Below, piece by piece: positions 16,076 through 24,860 of a DNA stretch of 64,000 bases. The notes under the pieces are model-generated. The model was not told the DNA's origin. It saw only the letters and a program-made list of their open reading frames with translations, and did no database searches. Origin of the DNA: Chloroflexota bacterium (GTDB taxonomy: Bacteria > Chloroflexota > Chloroflexia > Thermomicrobiales > UBA6265); the NCBI GenBank assembly GCA_023389575.1, contig JAEWEG010000080.1, positions 35,766 to 99,765 of the forward strand, written 5' to 3'. Each line of letters starts with the position of its first letter. Within the stretch, counting starts at the first letter, position 1. The position numbers were made by a program, and so were the translations under genes.

Positions 16076-18484
16076 ATGGTGACAACAACCGAAGTCAAGA
16101 TGGTCACCGGCACGATCAACAACCAGCAGGTAACCGTTCCCCAGGGTACGTTCATCCTCGAAGCGGCCCGCCTCAACGGAATCGAAATCCCCAACCTCTG
16201 CTACCAACCGCTTCTGCGGCCGTGGGGCTCCTGCCGTATCTGCACCGTCGAGATCCTTGGCCGGCGCGGCGGCCTGATCGAGTCCTGCACCACCCCGCTC
16301 GCCGAGGGCATGGAAGTCCTTACCCACTCCCCCGAGGTGGTCCAGTCCCGCCAGTACATCCTCCAGATGTACCTCATCGACCACGCCCTGGATTGCCCAA
16401 CCTGTGACAAGTCGGGTGAGTGTTACCTGCAGGACAACACATACCTGCACAACATCAACGCCAACCCCTACCGCCGGCCCAAGCTGGCCCAGCCCTACGA
16501 GCACTTCAGCGCCACCATCGACTACAAGTGGGACCGCTGCATCATGTGCAACCGCTGCACCCGCGTCTGCGACGAGGTGATCGGCGTCGTTGCCATCGAG
16601 TCCGCCAACCGCGCGCTCGAGGCCACGATCACCCCAGCTTTCGGGTTCGACCTGAAGGACACCGACTGCACCAACTGCGGCATGTGCATCGCCGTCTGCC
16701 CGGTCGGCGCGCTCACCGATCGCCACTTCGGCCATCACCCGTGGGAGATGGACACCACCGAGACCATCTGCGGGTTCTGCGACGTCGGCTGCACGCTCAA
16801 CGTCGAGTCCAACAAGGGCGTCGTTCGCCGGGTCTCCCACCTCTGGGAACGTGGCGTGAACCACGGCTACACCTGTGAGAAGGGCAAGTGGGGCCACGAG
16901 CAGATCCAGAGCATGGATCGCAATTACTACCCACGTGTCAAGGGCGACGACGGCAAGTACTACGAAGTGACCTGGGAGGAAGCTCTCGACCAGGTCGCCA
17001 CCGCGCTGCCCAGATACCGGGGCGAATCCTTCGCCGCGCTCACCTCGGCCGAGAGCACCAACGAGGAGATCTACACCCTCCAGCAGTTCTCCCGCGCCGT
17101 CATGCAGAGCAACTCCATCGACCGCCTGCTCACCCCCGCCCAGTCGGCGGTCGAACAGGCCACCCGCGCCGCGCTCGGGCTCGATGTGGTGTCGACGAAC
17201 AACATGCAGGAACTCTTCACCGCCGTGAAGAACATCATCGTGGTCGGCCCGTCCATCTTCGAGACCTCGCCGATCGCGTCCTACTGGATCAATCACGCCC
17301 GTCACTACCGCGAGGCGCGCATCACCGTCATCTCCACCGAGCACTACCCGCTCTGCAATCGCGCGGTCCTCTGGCTTCAGCCGAAGGAAGGCACCACCGA
17401 GCAGGTGGTGAACGCGATCGCCAGCGAAGTCGTCCGCCTCAACCTCGTCTCGGGCGACGAAGGCGCGGATGGTCTGGCCGGCTGGACCGCCGACCTCGGC
17501 AAGATCGACCTGGCGTCGGTCGAAGCCGAAACCGGGGTTCCGGCCCACAAGATTACCGAGGCCGCGATCCTGTTCGTCACCGGCAAGCAGGAACTGGTCA
17601 CGGACGCTCCATTCTTCCCCGGCGCCATCTTCAACACCACCGCCCAGCAGGATGCGTACCATCCGTACAGCGGTTTCGGCGCCGCCGAGCAGGATTCGTC
17701 CAACCCCTATGGCGATGCTGGCGCCGTGCAGGTCGCCTGCACCAACCTCAGCATCCTCACCGGCAACATCGGACGCGCGGGTGGTGGTATCGCCTCGCTT
17801 CGTGGCCCGGCCAACTACCAGGGCGCGACCGACATGGGCGCCACGCCTGACCGCCTGCCCGGTGGCGTGTCCATCGCCGACGGTGAAGCCCGCGACGCCT
17901 TCGAGCGTGCCTGGAACGAGCGATCGGCGAGTGGCATCGCCTCCCTGCCGGATACCGCTGGCGTCGGCCTCGCTGATCTGCCACGCGCGATCGAGGCGGG
18001 CGAGATCAAGGCCCTCTGGATCGAGGCCGGAATACGCACACGCGACGACGTGATCAACCCTGAACTTTACGCCGCGCTCGGCAAGCTCGAATACCTGGTC
18101 GTGGTCGACGCCTACCAGTCTCCGCTGGCCGATATCGCCGACGTCGTGCTGCCGCTGGCTCTCAACCTTGAGAAGGACGGCACCTTCACCAGCTTCGATC
18201 GAACCGTGCAGCGCGTTCGCGCGGCCGTTCCCGCCCTCGGCGAGGCGCACACCAGCACCGAGATCCTCGGCGCGATTGCCGACCGCATGGGCTACACGTT
18301 CCCGCACGGCCACGCCAGCCAGGTTATGACGGAGATTTCCAACCTCGTGCCATCGTACGCGGGCGTCACCTACGCTCGGCTCGAACGCGGCGGCATCGTC
18401 ACGCCAGCCGCCCGCTTCGGCGAGCAGGGAACCACCATCCTGACCAACGGTTCCGGCCCCCTGCGGCCGAAGGTAATCGCCTGA
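16076..18484 (+). CDS. nuoG: NADH-quinone oxidoreductase subunit G-like iron-sulfur protein
   Basis: Carries electrons through the peripheral arm of complex I. From the ATG at 16076 the product has 802 residues. Residues Cys42, Cys53, Cys56 and Cys71 form a plant-type 2Fe-2S site. His103, Cys107, Cys110 and Cys116 match the His-Cys3 N5 site. Two CxxCxxCxxxC ferredoxin motifs start at Cys155 and Cys198. Cys232, Cys235, Cys239 and Cys267 fit the extra N7-type cluster. The molybdopterin-fold part follows, but the Cys/Sec ligand expected in formate dehydrogenases is not present (NSIDRLLTPAQSA), which argues against FdhA. nuoI follows by 46 bases. All other nuo genes are missing here. Confidence 0.88.
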   Translation: MVTTTEVKMVTGTINNQQVTVPQGTFILEAARLNGIEIPNLCYQPLLRPWGSCRICTVEILGRRGGLIESCTTPLAEGMEVLTHSPEVVQSRQYILQMYLIDHALDCPTCDKSGECYLQDNTYLHNINANPYRRPKLAQPYEHFSATIDYKWDRCIMCNRCTRVCDEVIGVVAIESANRALEATITPAFGFDLKDTDCTNCGMCIAVCPVGALTDRHFGHHPWEMDTTETICGFCDVGCTLNVESNKGVVRRVSHLWERGVNHGYTCEKGKWGHEQIQSMDRNYYPRVKGDDGKYYEVTWEEALDQVATALPRYRGESFAALTSAESTNEEIYTLQQFSRAVMQSNSIDRLLTPAQSAVEQATRAALGLDVVSTNNMQELFTAVKNIIVVGPSIFETSPIASYWINHARHYREARITVISTEHYPLCNRAVLWLQPKEGTTEQVVNAIASEVVRLNLVSGDEGADGLAGWTADLGKIDLASVEAETGVPAHKITEAAILFVTGKQELVTDAPFFPGAIFNTTAQQDAYHPYSGFGAAEQDSSNPYGDAGAVQVACTNLSILTGNIGRAGGGIASLRGPANYQGATDMGATPDRLPGGVSIADGEARDAFERAWNERSASGIASLPDTAGVGLADLPRAIEAGEIKALWIEAGIRTRDDVINPELYAALGKLEYLVVVDAYQSPLADIADVVLPLALNLEKDGTFTSFDRTVQRVRAAVPALGEAHTSTEILGAIADRMGYTFPHGHASQVMTEISNLVPSYAGVTYARLERGGIVTPAARFGEQGTTILTNGSGPLRPKVIA

Positions 18485-18530
18485 GCATCGCCGGGCCCGC
18501 CGCCCTCGCGAGAAACGGAAGGACCAGCAT

Positions 18531-19037
18531 ATGCTCGATGAAGTCAAGGGATTCGGCATCACAATTCGCCGTCTCGTCAAACCAAAGCTCGTTCAGGACT
18601 ACCCGGAGGTAAAGCGCCCGATGGCGCCACGCTTCCGCGGCCTGCCATCTCTCCGCGCCGATCCCGAGACCGGCGAAGCGCTGTGCGTGGCTTGCGGTCT
18701 GTGTGCCCGCATCTGCCCGACAAGCTGTCTTGAAATGCATGTCGTGCCCTCCGAGGAAGGCGACCGCGAACTGGGCGAATTCATCCTCAAGGCCGGACGC
18801 TGCATGTTCTGCGGCCTCTGTTCTCAGGTCTGCCCGGTCGACGCCATTACCATGAGCCAGGAATACGAGCTTTCGGTGCTGGAGCGCGATGGGCTGGTCT
18901 ATACCAAGACCGAACTCGCCGCCATCGGTGGCCAGATGTCCACCTGGTGGGATTCCGGCGTCGGCCCCGAGAACCAGCAGACGAACGCCCCAACCCGGTA
19001 CGACCGGTTCCGGGACCACGGCTCGGAACTGTACTGA
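18531..19037 (+). CDS. nuoI: NADH-quinone oxidoreductase subunit I
   Basis: Eight-iron ferredoxin subunit that links the peripheral arm of complex I to the quinone site. The 168-residue product has two 4Fe-4S motifs: Cys52-x2-Cys55-x2-Cys58-x3-Cys62 (CVACGLCARICP) and Cys91-x2-Cys94-x2-Cys97-x3-Cys101 (CMFCGLCSQVCP). The N-terminal helix ITIRRLVKPKLVQDYPE is the expected membrane-surface anchor. The 46-base spacer after nuoG contains GAAGGAC-type ribosome sequence near the ATG, so both genes are likely cotranscribed. The C-terminal 40 residues are longer than in the E. coli protein but typical for Gram-positive relatives. Confidence 0.93.
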   Translation: MLDEVKGFGITIRRLVKPKLVQDYPEVKRPMAPRFRGLPSLRADPETGEALCVACGLCARICPTSCLEMHVVPSEEGDRELGEFILKAGRCMFCGLCSQVCPVDAITMSQEYELSVLERDGLVYTKTELAAIGGQMSTWWDSGVGPENQQTNAPTRYDRFRDHGSELY

Positions 19038-19163
19038 GTCACCTGACCCGACTCGCCCACGTGGGAGCCGTGTCATCACACAAGCGAATCTGTTCCGTCG
19101 AAGAAACCGGGGACCTGGCATCACGCTGGAACCCCGGTTTCCTGTCATCTCAGCGGAGGTACC

Positions 19164-20609
19164 ATGGCCACCCCGGATTTCCCGATCTACATCGATGGCG
19201 AATTCGTCCAGACCGCCAGTGAACTTATCGTCACGAACCCGTTCGACGGAAGTGAAGTTGGGCGGACGTGGCTGGCGGGAGGGGAAGACCTCGAACGCGC
19301 CACCGTCGCCGCCCAGACCGCCTTCGAGTCCTACCGCTCCACTCCGGTGTACGACCGGGTCACGCTCCTTCGAGACCTCGCCGCGAAGCTGAAGGAACGT
19401 CGCGAGGACGTGATCGACATCATCGTGCGCGAGGCCGGAAAACCGGTCGGCGAAGCAACCGTCGAGGTCGACCGGGGGGTCTTCACCATCGACACCGCCG
19501 CCGAGGAGGCGAAACGGATTCAGGGCGAGGTCATCCCGCTCGATCTCCTGCCGTCTTCGAAAGGTCGCTTCGGCATCACTCGCCGCTTTCCGATCGGTCC
19601 GATCGCCGGTATCTCGCCGTTCAACTTCCCGCTCAACCTGGCCCTGCACAAGGTCGCCCCTGCCATCGCCTCAGGCAACTCGATCGTGCTCAAGCCGCCC
19701 ACGCTCGCCCCGCTCACCATGCTCCTCATCGCCCAACTGATTGACGAGGTGGGCGTGCCAAAGGGCGTCGTCAACGTCCTGCCGATGGATCGCCAGACTG
19801 GCGACACCATGGTGGCGGACGATCGCTTCAAACTGCTCTCGTTCACCGGTTCGCCGGATGTCGGTTGGGGCATGAAGAGTCGCGCCGGTCTCAAGCCGGT
19901 GGTGCTCGAGCTCGGCGGAAACGCCGGTGTTCTCATCGACGACGATGCCGACCTCGACTTCGCCGTCTCCCGCATCCGCACCGGCGCGTTCGCCTATGCC
20001 GGCCAGGTGTGCATCTCGGTGCAGCGCGTGTTCATTCACGAATCGGTATACGAGTCCGTGCGCGATCGCATCGTCGACGCCGCCGCGTCTCTCCGGATGG
20101 GCGATCCCGCCGATTCAAGCACCGAGCTCGGCCCGATGATCGACGACAAGGCCGCCGCGCGTACCCAGTCCTGGATCGAGGATGCCGTGGCCGGAGGCGC
20201 CACGGTCCTCACCGGCGGCAAGGCCGATGGGCGATTCTTCCAGCCAACCGTCATCGAGAACGCCAACCCGAAGAGCTTCGTCTGCTCGCGGGAGGCGTTC
20301 GCCCCACTCGTCACGCTCTTCCCCGTCATATCCTTCAGCGAAGGCATCGAGAAGCTCAACGATTCGGAATACGGTCTCCAGGCGGGCATCTTCACGAACC
20401 GCCTGGAAAACGCGCTCACCGCCTATGAACGAACCGAGGCCGGAGGCGTCATCATCAACGACGTCCCCACCTACCGTATCGACCACATGCCATATGGCGG
20501 CGTGAAGTCGTCCGGCCTCAGCCGCGAAGGCATCCGCTACGCCATCGAGGACATGACCGAACCTCGGCTGATGGTCGTCAATCGCCTCGAAAGTCAGCGC
20601 CTGCCCTGA
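19164..20609 (+). CDS. NAD(P)-dependent aldehyde dehydrogenase
   Basis: Oxidises an aldehyde to the acid, or acyl-CoA, with NAD(P). The 481-residue protein belongs to the ALDH superfamily. It has the cofactor-region motif ISPFNFPLNLALHKVAPAI near residue 150, SFTGSPDVGWGMKSRAG near 225, the general-base Glu in VVLELGGNAG near 250 and the catalytic Cys in YAGQVCISVQR near 285. An AGCGGAGG ribosome site sits seven bases before the ATG. Sequence flavour (IDGEFVQTAS, EVIPLDLLPSSKGR) recalls glyceraldehyde-3-phosphate or lactaldehyde dehydrogenases, but substrate cannot be fixed by reading. It follows nuoI by 126 bases and is probably a separate unit, ending at a terminator. Confidence 0.9.
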   Translation: MATPDFPIYIDGEFVQTASELIVTNPFDGSEVGRTWLAGGEDLERATVAAQTAFESYRSTPVYDRVTLLRDLAAKLKERREDVIDIIVREAGKPVGEATVEVDRGVFTIDTAAEEAKRIQGEVIPLDLLPSSKGRFGITRRFPIGPIAGISPFNFPLNLALHKVAPAIASGNSIVLKPPTLAPLTMLLIAQLIDEVGVPKGVVNVLPMDRQTGDTMVADDRFKLLSFTGSPDVGWGMKSRAGLKPVVLELGGNAGVLIDDDADLDFAVSRIRTGAFAYAGQVCISVQRVFIHESVYESVRDRIVDAAASLRMGDPADSSTELGPMIDDKAAARTQSWIEDAVAGGATVLTGGKADGRFFQPTVIENANPKSFVCSREAFAPLVTLFPVISFSEGIEKLNDSEYGLQAGIFTNRLENALTAYERTEAGGVIINDVPTYRIDHMPYGGVKSSGLSREGIRYAIEDMTEPRLMVVNRLESQRLP

Positions 20610-20635
20610 TAGTTCCTCGCGCTCCCATGCACAAG

Positions 20636-20669
20636 GACGCCCCGGATCGGCATGCCGATTCGGGGCGTC
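20636..20669. terminator. Bidirectional terminator between aldehyde dehydrogenase and nfo
   Basis: Near-perfect inverted repeat with arms starting GACGCCCCG, the centre being GGCATGCC. It sits between the convergent stops of the aldehyde dehydrogenase and endonuclease IV genes. No T tract follows on the plus side. Confidence 0.6.
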
Positions 20670-20692
20670 TGGCCGTTCGATGACATCCGTCG

Positions 20693-21547
20693 TCAGGCCG
20701 CCACAAGGCTCCGCAGGGTCTCCAGGTTGCGCCGGTCCATGTCGCCAGACGCATCCTTCTCCGTTTCCAGGATGCCGGGAATCCCGGCCAACCGGCCGTC
20801 GTTCATGAACTGCCGGAACCCTTCCAGCCCAATCTCGCCATCGCCGATATGATCGTGCCGGTCCTTGTTGCTGCCCAATGGATTCTTCGAATCGTTGAGG
20901 TGAATCACCTTCAACCGGTCGAGCCCAATGGTCGCGTCGAAGCGGTTCATCATCTCGGCGTAGAGTTCCGGCGTTCGGTAGTCATACCCCGCCGCGAAGA
21001 TATGGCAGGTGTCCAAACACACTCCCACACGATCCTTCTGCTCCACCCGCTCGATGATCGCCGCGATCTCCTCGAACGACCGGCCCAGCGCCGTTCCCTG
21101 GCCCGCCGTGGTTTCCAGCAAGGTCATCGTCGTGCCGTCCGGCATCGCCGCGAAGATTTCGTTCAGCGACGCCGCGAACCGCTCGATACCAGCTTCCACA
21201 CCACTCCCGGTGTGAGCGCCCGGATGCGTCACCAGGTGCGGTATCCCCAGCACGTCACATCGCGCCAGCTCGTCCGAGAACGCGGGAATCGATTTCGCCA
21301 GGATGTCCGGCTTCGGCGACGCCAGATTGATCAGGTACGAGTCATGTACCACCAGCTTCGTGATGCCGGTTCGGGCCACTTCCTCGCGAAACCGATCGAT
21401 TACGGCCGGATCGAGCGGCTTGGACTGCCACTGCCGCTCGTTCTTCGAAAAGAGTTGCAGCGACTCCAACCCCAACTCCTCGCCTCGCGCGAGCGTCAGG
21501 TCTACCCCGCCCGAGGCGGAAACGTGCGATCCCAGTGCCAGCGTCAT
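20693..21547 (-). CDS. nfo: Deoxyribonuclease IV (AP endonuclease)
   Basis: Cuts DNA 5' to abasic sites in base excision repair using three zinc ions. From the ATG at 21547, eight bases after GGGAG, the product has 284 residues. Metal ligands are visible in LVVHDSYLINLA, LVTHPGAH, LLETTAGQG, VCLDTCHIFAAGYD, VIHLNDSK, DRHDHIGDGEIG and ILETEK, the complete set for the family. An upstream ATG at 21601 would overlap the preceding gene and adds a non-family segment. It follows the Spx/ArsC-like gene by 31 bases on the same strand. Confidence 0.95.
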   Translation of the reverse strand: MTLALGSHVSASGGVDLTLARGEELGLESLQLFSKNERQWQSKPLDPAVIDRFREEVARTGITKLVVHDSYLINLASPKPDILAKSIPAFSDELARCDVLGIPHLVTHPGAHTGSGVEAGIERFAASLNEIFAAMPDGTTMTLLETTAGQGTALGRSFEEIAAIIERVEQKDRVGVCLDTCHIFAAGYDYRTPELYAEMMNRFDATIGLDRLKVIHLNDSKNPLGSNKDRHDHIGDGEIGLEGFRQFMNDGRLAGIPGILETEKDASGDMDRRNLETLRSLVAA

Positions 21548-21578
21548 CCAATATCGCTCCCACTCGGCCAGACCTGGG

Positions 21579-21941
21579 TCAACCCCGCCGGCTGGCGTCA
21601 ATCAGTTCGGTCAACTTCGCCGGGTTGTGCCCGAGAATCGTCGCGTCGTCGCCCACCACGAGAGGTCGGCGCAGCAACGTCGGTTCTTCCAGCATCAGGT
21701 CGAGCAACGCGTCGTCATCCAGCGCGTCGATCTCGTCTCCCCGAGCCTTGTACACCTTGCTCCGCTTCGAGAGGACATCCCTCGGACCCATTCCGGCTCG
21801 CTCCAGGATGCCCGTCAGCTCGTCCCTGGTGAACCGCTTGCGAAAATAGTCGCGGCTCGTGAACGCCACGCCGGACTCGCGCAGCATCGCATCGGTCTTC
21901 CTGCAGGAGGTGCAGGATGTGTAGACATAGGCTTCGATCAT
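21579..21941 (-). CDS. ArsC/Spx/MgsR-family thioredoxin-fold protein
   Basis: A 120-residue product beginning IEAYVYTSCTSCRKTDAML. The CTSC motif at residues 10-13 is the redox pair of Spx and MgsR regulators; arsenate reductases of the same fold usually keep only the first Cys with Arg residues later on. The motif LLRRPLVVGDDATILG near residue 90 corresponds to the conserved RP(I/L) region. In Firmicutes such proteins bind the RNA polymerase alpha subunit to control thiol-stress genes; in other phyla the role is unknown. It appears to head an operon with nfo, which would pair a stress sensor with repair. Regulator versus reductase is undecided. Confidence 0.82.
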   Translation of the reverse strand: MIEAYVYTSCTSCRKTDAMLRESGVAFTSRDYFRKRFTRDELTGILERAGMGPRDVLSKRSKVYKARGDEIDALDDDALLDLMLEEPTLLRRPLVVGDDATILGHNPAKLTELIDASRRG

Positions 21942-22077
21942 AGAAACAACTCCACGCGCGAATTTGGCTGTCCGTACAATACTCTCACATCCTGGTCCCC
22001 ACCAGCACCCGTGCTAAACTCACTGGGCTTGCCTGGACGCCGGGCGCCATCTCGACACCGCTCGGAGTCTGTATCGC

Positions 22078-22866
22078 GTGATAGCCGCACCATTTCAACG
22101 CTCCAGCACGCCACCCACCGCTCCGGACGTGTCTCTCGTCATTCCCGCCTACAACGAATCCGACCGGATCGGGAACTGCCTCGACCAGCTCACCTCCTGG
22201 ATCACCACCCGTCCGGAAACCTTCGAAATCATCGTGGTCGACGATGGGTCCTCCGACGACACGGCAGCCGTCGCCGAACGCTGGTCCACTCGCCACCCGA
22301 TAATCACCGTCATCCACGAACGCCACCGCGGCAAGGCGAACGCCGTGCTCGCGGGGTTGTCCGCCGCTCAGGGCGACATCGCCGGATACCTGGACGTCGA
22401 TCTGGCCACGCCGATCACGACCTGGGACGAATGCGCCGAGGCGTTCCGCGCCGGCGCGGACGTGGCCATCGCGTCCCGGGAAGGCATCGGCGCCATCCGC
22501 GTCGGCGAGCCGTGGTACCGGCACGTGATGGGGCGGGCGTTCAACTCCATCGTCAGGGTGTTGCTGCTGCCGGGTCTCCACGACACCCAGTGCGGGTTCA
22601 AGTTCTTCACCCGCCACGCTCTGAACACCATCCTTTCGCGGACCACGCTTTACCGCAACTCCGACGTTGTCAGCCGACCTCGGGTGACCGCCTTCGATGT
22701 CGAACTGCTCTTCATCGCGCGACGCCATCACCTCAGGATCACGGTGATCCCGGTCACCTGGACCTACGGCGAGCACACCAAGGTCAACCCACTGACGGAC
22801 ACGCTCCAGAATCTGAGCGATGTCCTCAAGGTGCGGATCAACGGCTGGTTGGGAAAATACGCCTGA
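22078..22866 (+). CDS. GT2 glycosyltransferase (polyprenyl-phosphate hexosyltransferase-like)
   Basis: Transfers a sugar from a nucleotide donor, probably to a polyprenyl phosphate. The 262-residue GT-A domain has LVIPAYNESDRI near residue 20, IIVVDDGSSDDT near 55, the metal-binding DVDLATP near 103, and DTQCGFKFF near 170. The last motif is typical of dolichyl-phosphate glucosyltransferase-like (ALG5/DPM1) enzymes. No C-terminal transmembrane segments are present. Start is GTG at 22078 after a short gap with a TAAACT -10-like element. Its TGA abuts the reversed stop of mutL with no spare base. The acceptor is not certain. Confidence 0.87.
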   Translation: MIAAPFQRSSTPPTAPDVSLVIPAYNESDRIGNCLDQLTSWITTRPETFEIIVVDDGSSDDTAAVAERWSTRHPIITVIHERHRGKANAVLAGLSAAQGDIAGYLDVDLATPITTWDECAEAFRAGADVAIASREGIGAIRVGEPWYRHVMGRAFNSIVRVLLLPGLHDTQCGFKFFTRHALNTILSRTTLYRNSDVVSRPRVTAFDVELLFIARRHHLRITVIPVTWTYGEHTKVNPLTDTLQNLSDVLKVRINGWLGKYA

Positions 22867-24615
22867 TCAGCGGCGGGAAAACTGCCGTTCCAGTTCGGTC
22901 TGCGACATGTGCAGCATGGTCGGCCGCCCATGGCCACAGGCTCTGGGCTGCTGGGTCCGCTCCAGTTGCGCCACCAGTTCCCGCATCTCCGGCAGCGAAA
23001 GCACCTGTCCCGCCCGGATCGACGTGTGGCAGGCGGCGCTGATCGCCACCGAGTCAAGCCAGGAATCGCCGGCCCCGCCATCGGCCAGTTCGCCCAGGAT
23101 TTCGTGGATGCGCTCGCCGATGTCTACCCCCCGCATCATCGCCGGAATCTCGCGAATCGCGACCGCCTGATCGCCGAACCGCTCGATCTCGAACCCGATC
23201 GCCTTCAACTCATCGGTCGAGCGCTCGAACGCGCTCAACTCTTCCGGCGCGAGTTCCACCACCAGTGGATCGAGCAGCGGTTGGCGGTCGATCGACTGGG
23301 TCTGCATCTGACCCAGGATCTTCTCGTACATCACACGCTCGTGGGCGGCATGCTGGTCGATCATGAACATGCCTTCCGGTCCCTCGGCCACGATATAGGT
23401 ACCACCCACCTGACCTAACACCCGCATCACCGGCACGCCCGAGGGATGCTCCTGCCTACGGATTTGGCTGGGCTCCTCCGGTTCGGGTTCAGGCTGCTGC
23501 GACGGTTGCCGCTGGAACCGCTGTTCGTTGACCCAGGTCGTGAAGCTTCCCTGCTGGATCGAGGCGCCCGCTGGTTCCGGCGGCGAGAACGTCACGGCGG
23601 GAATCGTGTCCTGGCTCTGCATGCGCAACGCTTCGTGAGCCGCCCGCTGGACCGCCCTGCAAACAGCGCGTTCGTCGGAGAACTTCACCTCGGCCTTCGA
23701 TGGATGGACGTTGACGTCCACCGTCGCCGGATCGATCTCGATCCGCACCATTCCCAGCGGATGCCGGCCTACCATGATCAGGCTGTGATAGGCATCCTCC
23801 AGCGCATACATCAGCGCCCGGTGCTGGATGAGCCGCCCGTTCACGAAGAAAAAGCAGTTCTGCCGGTGCGAGCGGGTCACGCGCGGCGTGCTGATCCAGC
23901 CTGTCACCTTCACGCCCGGAACCGCCGAATCGGATCCTTCGGAATTGAGTTCCAGCACCTCGCCCGCCAGTTCCGCCCCAAACACGCCAACGGCGGCGTC
24001 GACATCGTTGCCGTTCCCCGGCGTCGAGAGGCCCTTCCGACCGTCATTCGTCAGCGACCACTTGATCTCGCTACGATTGCACGCATATGCTCCGACCAAT
24101 CGATTGATGTACGAGGCTTCGGTCGATGGCTGGCGCAGGAACTTACGGCGCGCCGGAACGTTGCCAAACAGGTCATGCACGGAGACAGTCGTGCCACTCG
24201 CGGACGCCTCGGGCCGGGGGCCGATCTGTCGCCCATAGTCCAGTTGGATCAGCGCCGCCGAACCTCCGGCACGGGGCGCGGACCGCACCACCATGTTGGA
24301 CACCCCGCCGATGCTGGGAACCGCTTCGCCCCGGAAACCGAGCGTGTGCAAATGTTCCAGGTCGTCGAACGCCTGCAACTTCGAGGTCGCGTGCCGCTGC
24401 ACGGCGAGTTCAAGTTCGGCCGCCGTCATGCCGACGCCGTCGTCCGTCACCCGGATCAGGCGCGACCCACCCTCCTCGATCTCGACGGTGATACGCGTGG
24501 CGCCCGCGTCGATCGAGTTCTCGATCAACTCCTTGACCACGGATGACGGGCGTTCCACCACCTCACCGGCGGCGATCTTCCCGATCGTTTCGCTTGTCAG
24601 TACCTGGATCGGCAT
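22867..24615 (-). CDS. mutL: DNA mismatch repair protein MutL
   Basis: Couples mismatch recognition by MutS to strand incision. From the ATG at 24615 the 582 residues begin MPIQVLTSETIGKIAAGEVV, the family N-terminus. The GHKL ATPase motifs are ELIENSIDAGAT (residue 29), DDGVGM and TLGFRGEAVPSI. The C-terminal domain has the endonuclease motif DQHAAHERVMYE near residue 420, with the accessory ACHTSIRAG and CGHGRP motifs. This MutL should therefore nick DNA itself, as expected in bacteria without MutH. The usual GFRGEAL reads GFRGEAV. mutS is not adjacent. The stop abuts that of the convergent glycosyltransferase gene. Confidence 0.96.
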   Translation of the reverse strand: MPIQVLTSETIGKIAAGEVVERPSSVVKELIENSIDAGATRITVEIEEGGSRLIRVTDDGVGMTAAELELAVQRHATSKLQAFDDLEHLHTLGFRGEAVPSIGGVSNMVVRSAPRAGGSAALIQLDYGRQIGPRPEASASGTTVSVHDLFGNVPARRKFLRQPSTEASYINRLVGAYACNRSEIKWSLTNDGRKGLSTPGNGNDVDAAVGVFGAELAGEVLELNSEGSDSAVPGVKVTGWISTPRVTRSHRQNCFFFVNGRLIQHRALMYALEDAYHSLIMVGRHPLGMVRIEIDPATVDVNVHPSKAEVKFSDERAVCRAVQRAAHEALRMQSQDTIPAVTFSPPEPAGASIQQGSFTTWVNEQRFQRQPSQQPEPEPEEPSQIRRQEHPSGVPVMRVLGQVGGTYIVAEGPEGMFMIDQHAAHERVMYEKILGQMQTQSIDRQPLLDPLVVELAPEELSAFERSTDELKAIGFEIERFGDQAVAIREIPAMMRGVDIGERIHEILGELADGGAGDSWLDSVAISAACHTSIRAGQVLSLPEMRELVAQLERTQQPRACGHGRPTMLHMSQTELERQFSRR

Positions 24616-24804
24616 TCTTGGGTCCCGTGAGGTCATGAGATCGCTTGAAAGGGAACGCGCCTAAGTCGCGCGATCGGCTTTGCGCTGCCCGCGAAGCAGG
24701 TACGTACAGACTATCACCGGACGTTGTCCCAAGCCGCTGCTCGAATGTCCGGGCTCCGGCCATCAGCCGGACAGGTTGAGCAGTGAACAACCGTGCCGGC
24801 GGTC

Positions 24805-24830
24805 TGGACGCCACATGAACGCGGCGTCCA
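24805..24830 (-). terminator. Possible terminator after valS
   Basis: Eight-base arms TGGACGCC/GGCGTCCA with a 10-base loop lie 31 bases beyond the valS stop on its strand. There is no T run, so the call is weak; valS may instead read into mutL. Confidence 0.35.
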
Positions 24831-24860
24831 GTCCGGAATATCTCGAACGACGGTAAGGCA

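Noticed and set aside
14824..16407. Plus-strand open frame opposite gatB running into nuoG
   Set aside because: It overlaps two well-identified genes and has no recognisable domain.
16076..18484. Formate dehydrogenase alpha subunit instead of NuoG
   Set aside because: The Cys or Sec molybdenum ligand region is replaced by non-ligand residues, and nuoI follows directly.
16007..18580. Long minus-strand open frame opposite nuoG (857 codons)
   Set aside because: nuoG on the plus strand has clear cluster motifs throughout; the opposite frame is low-complexity shadow sequence.
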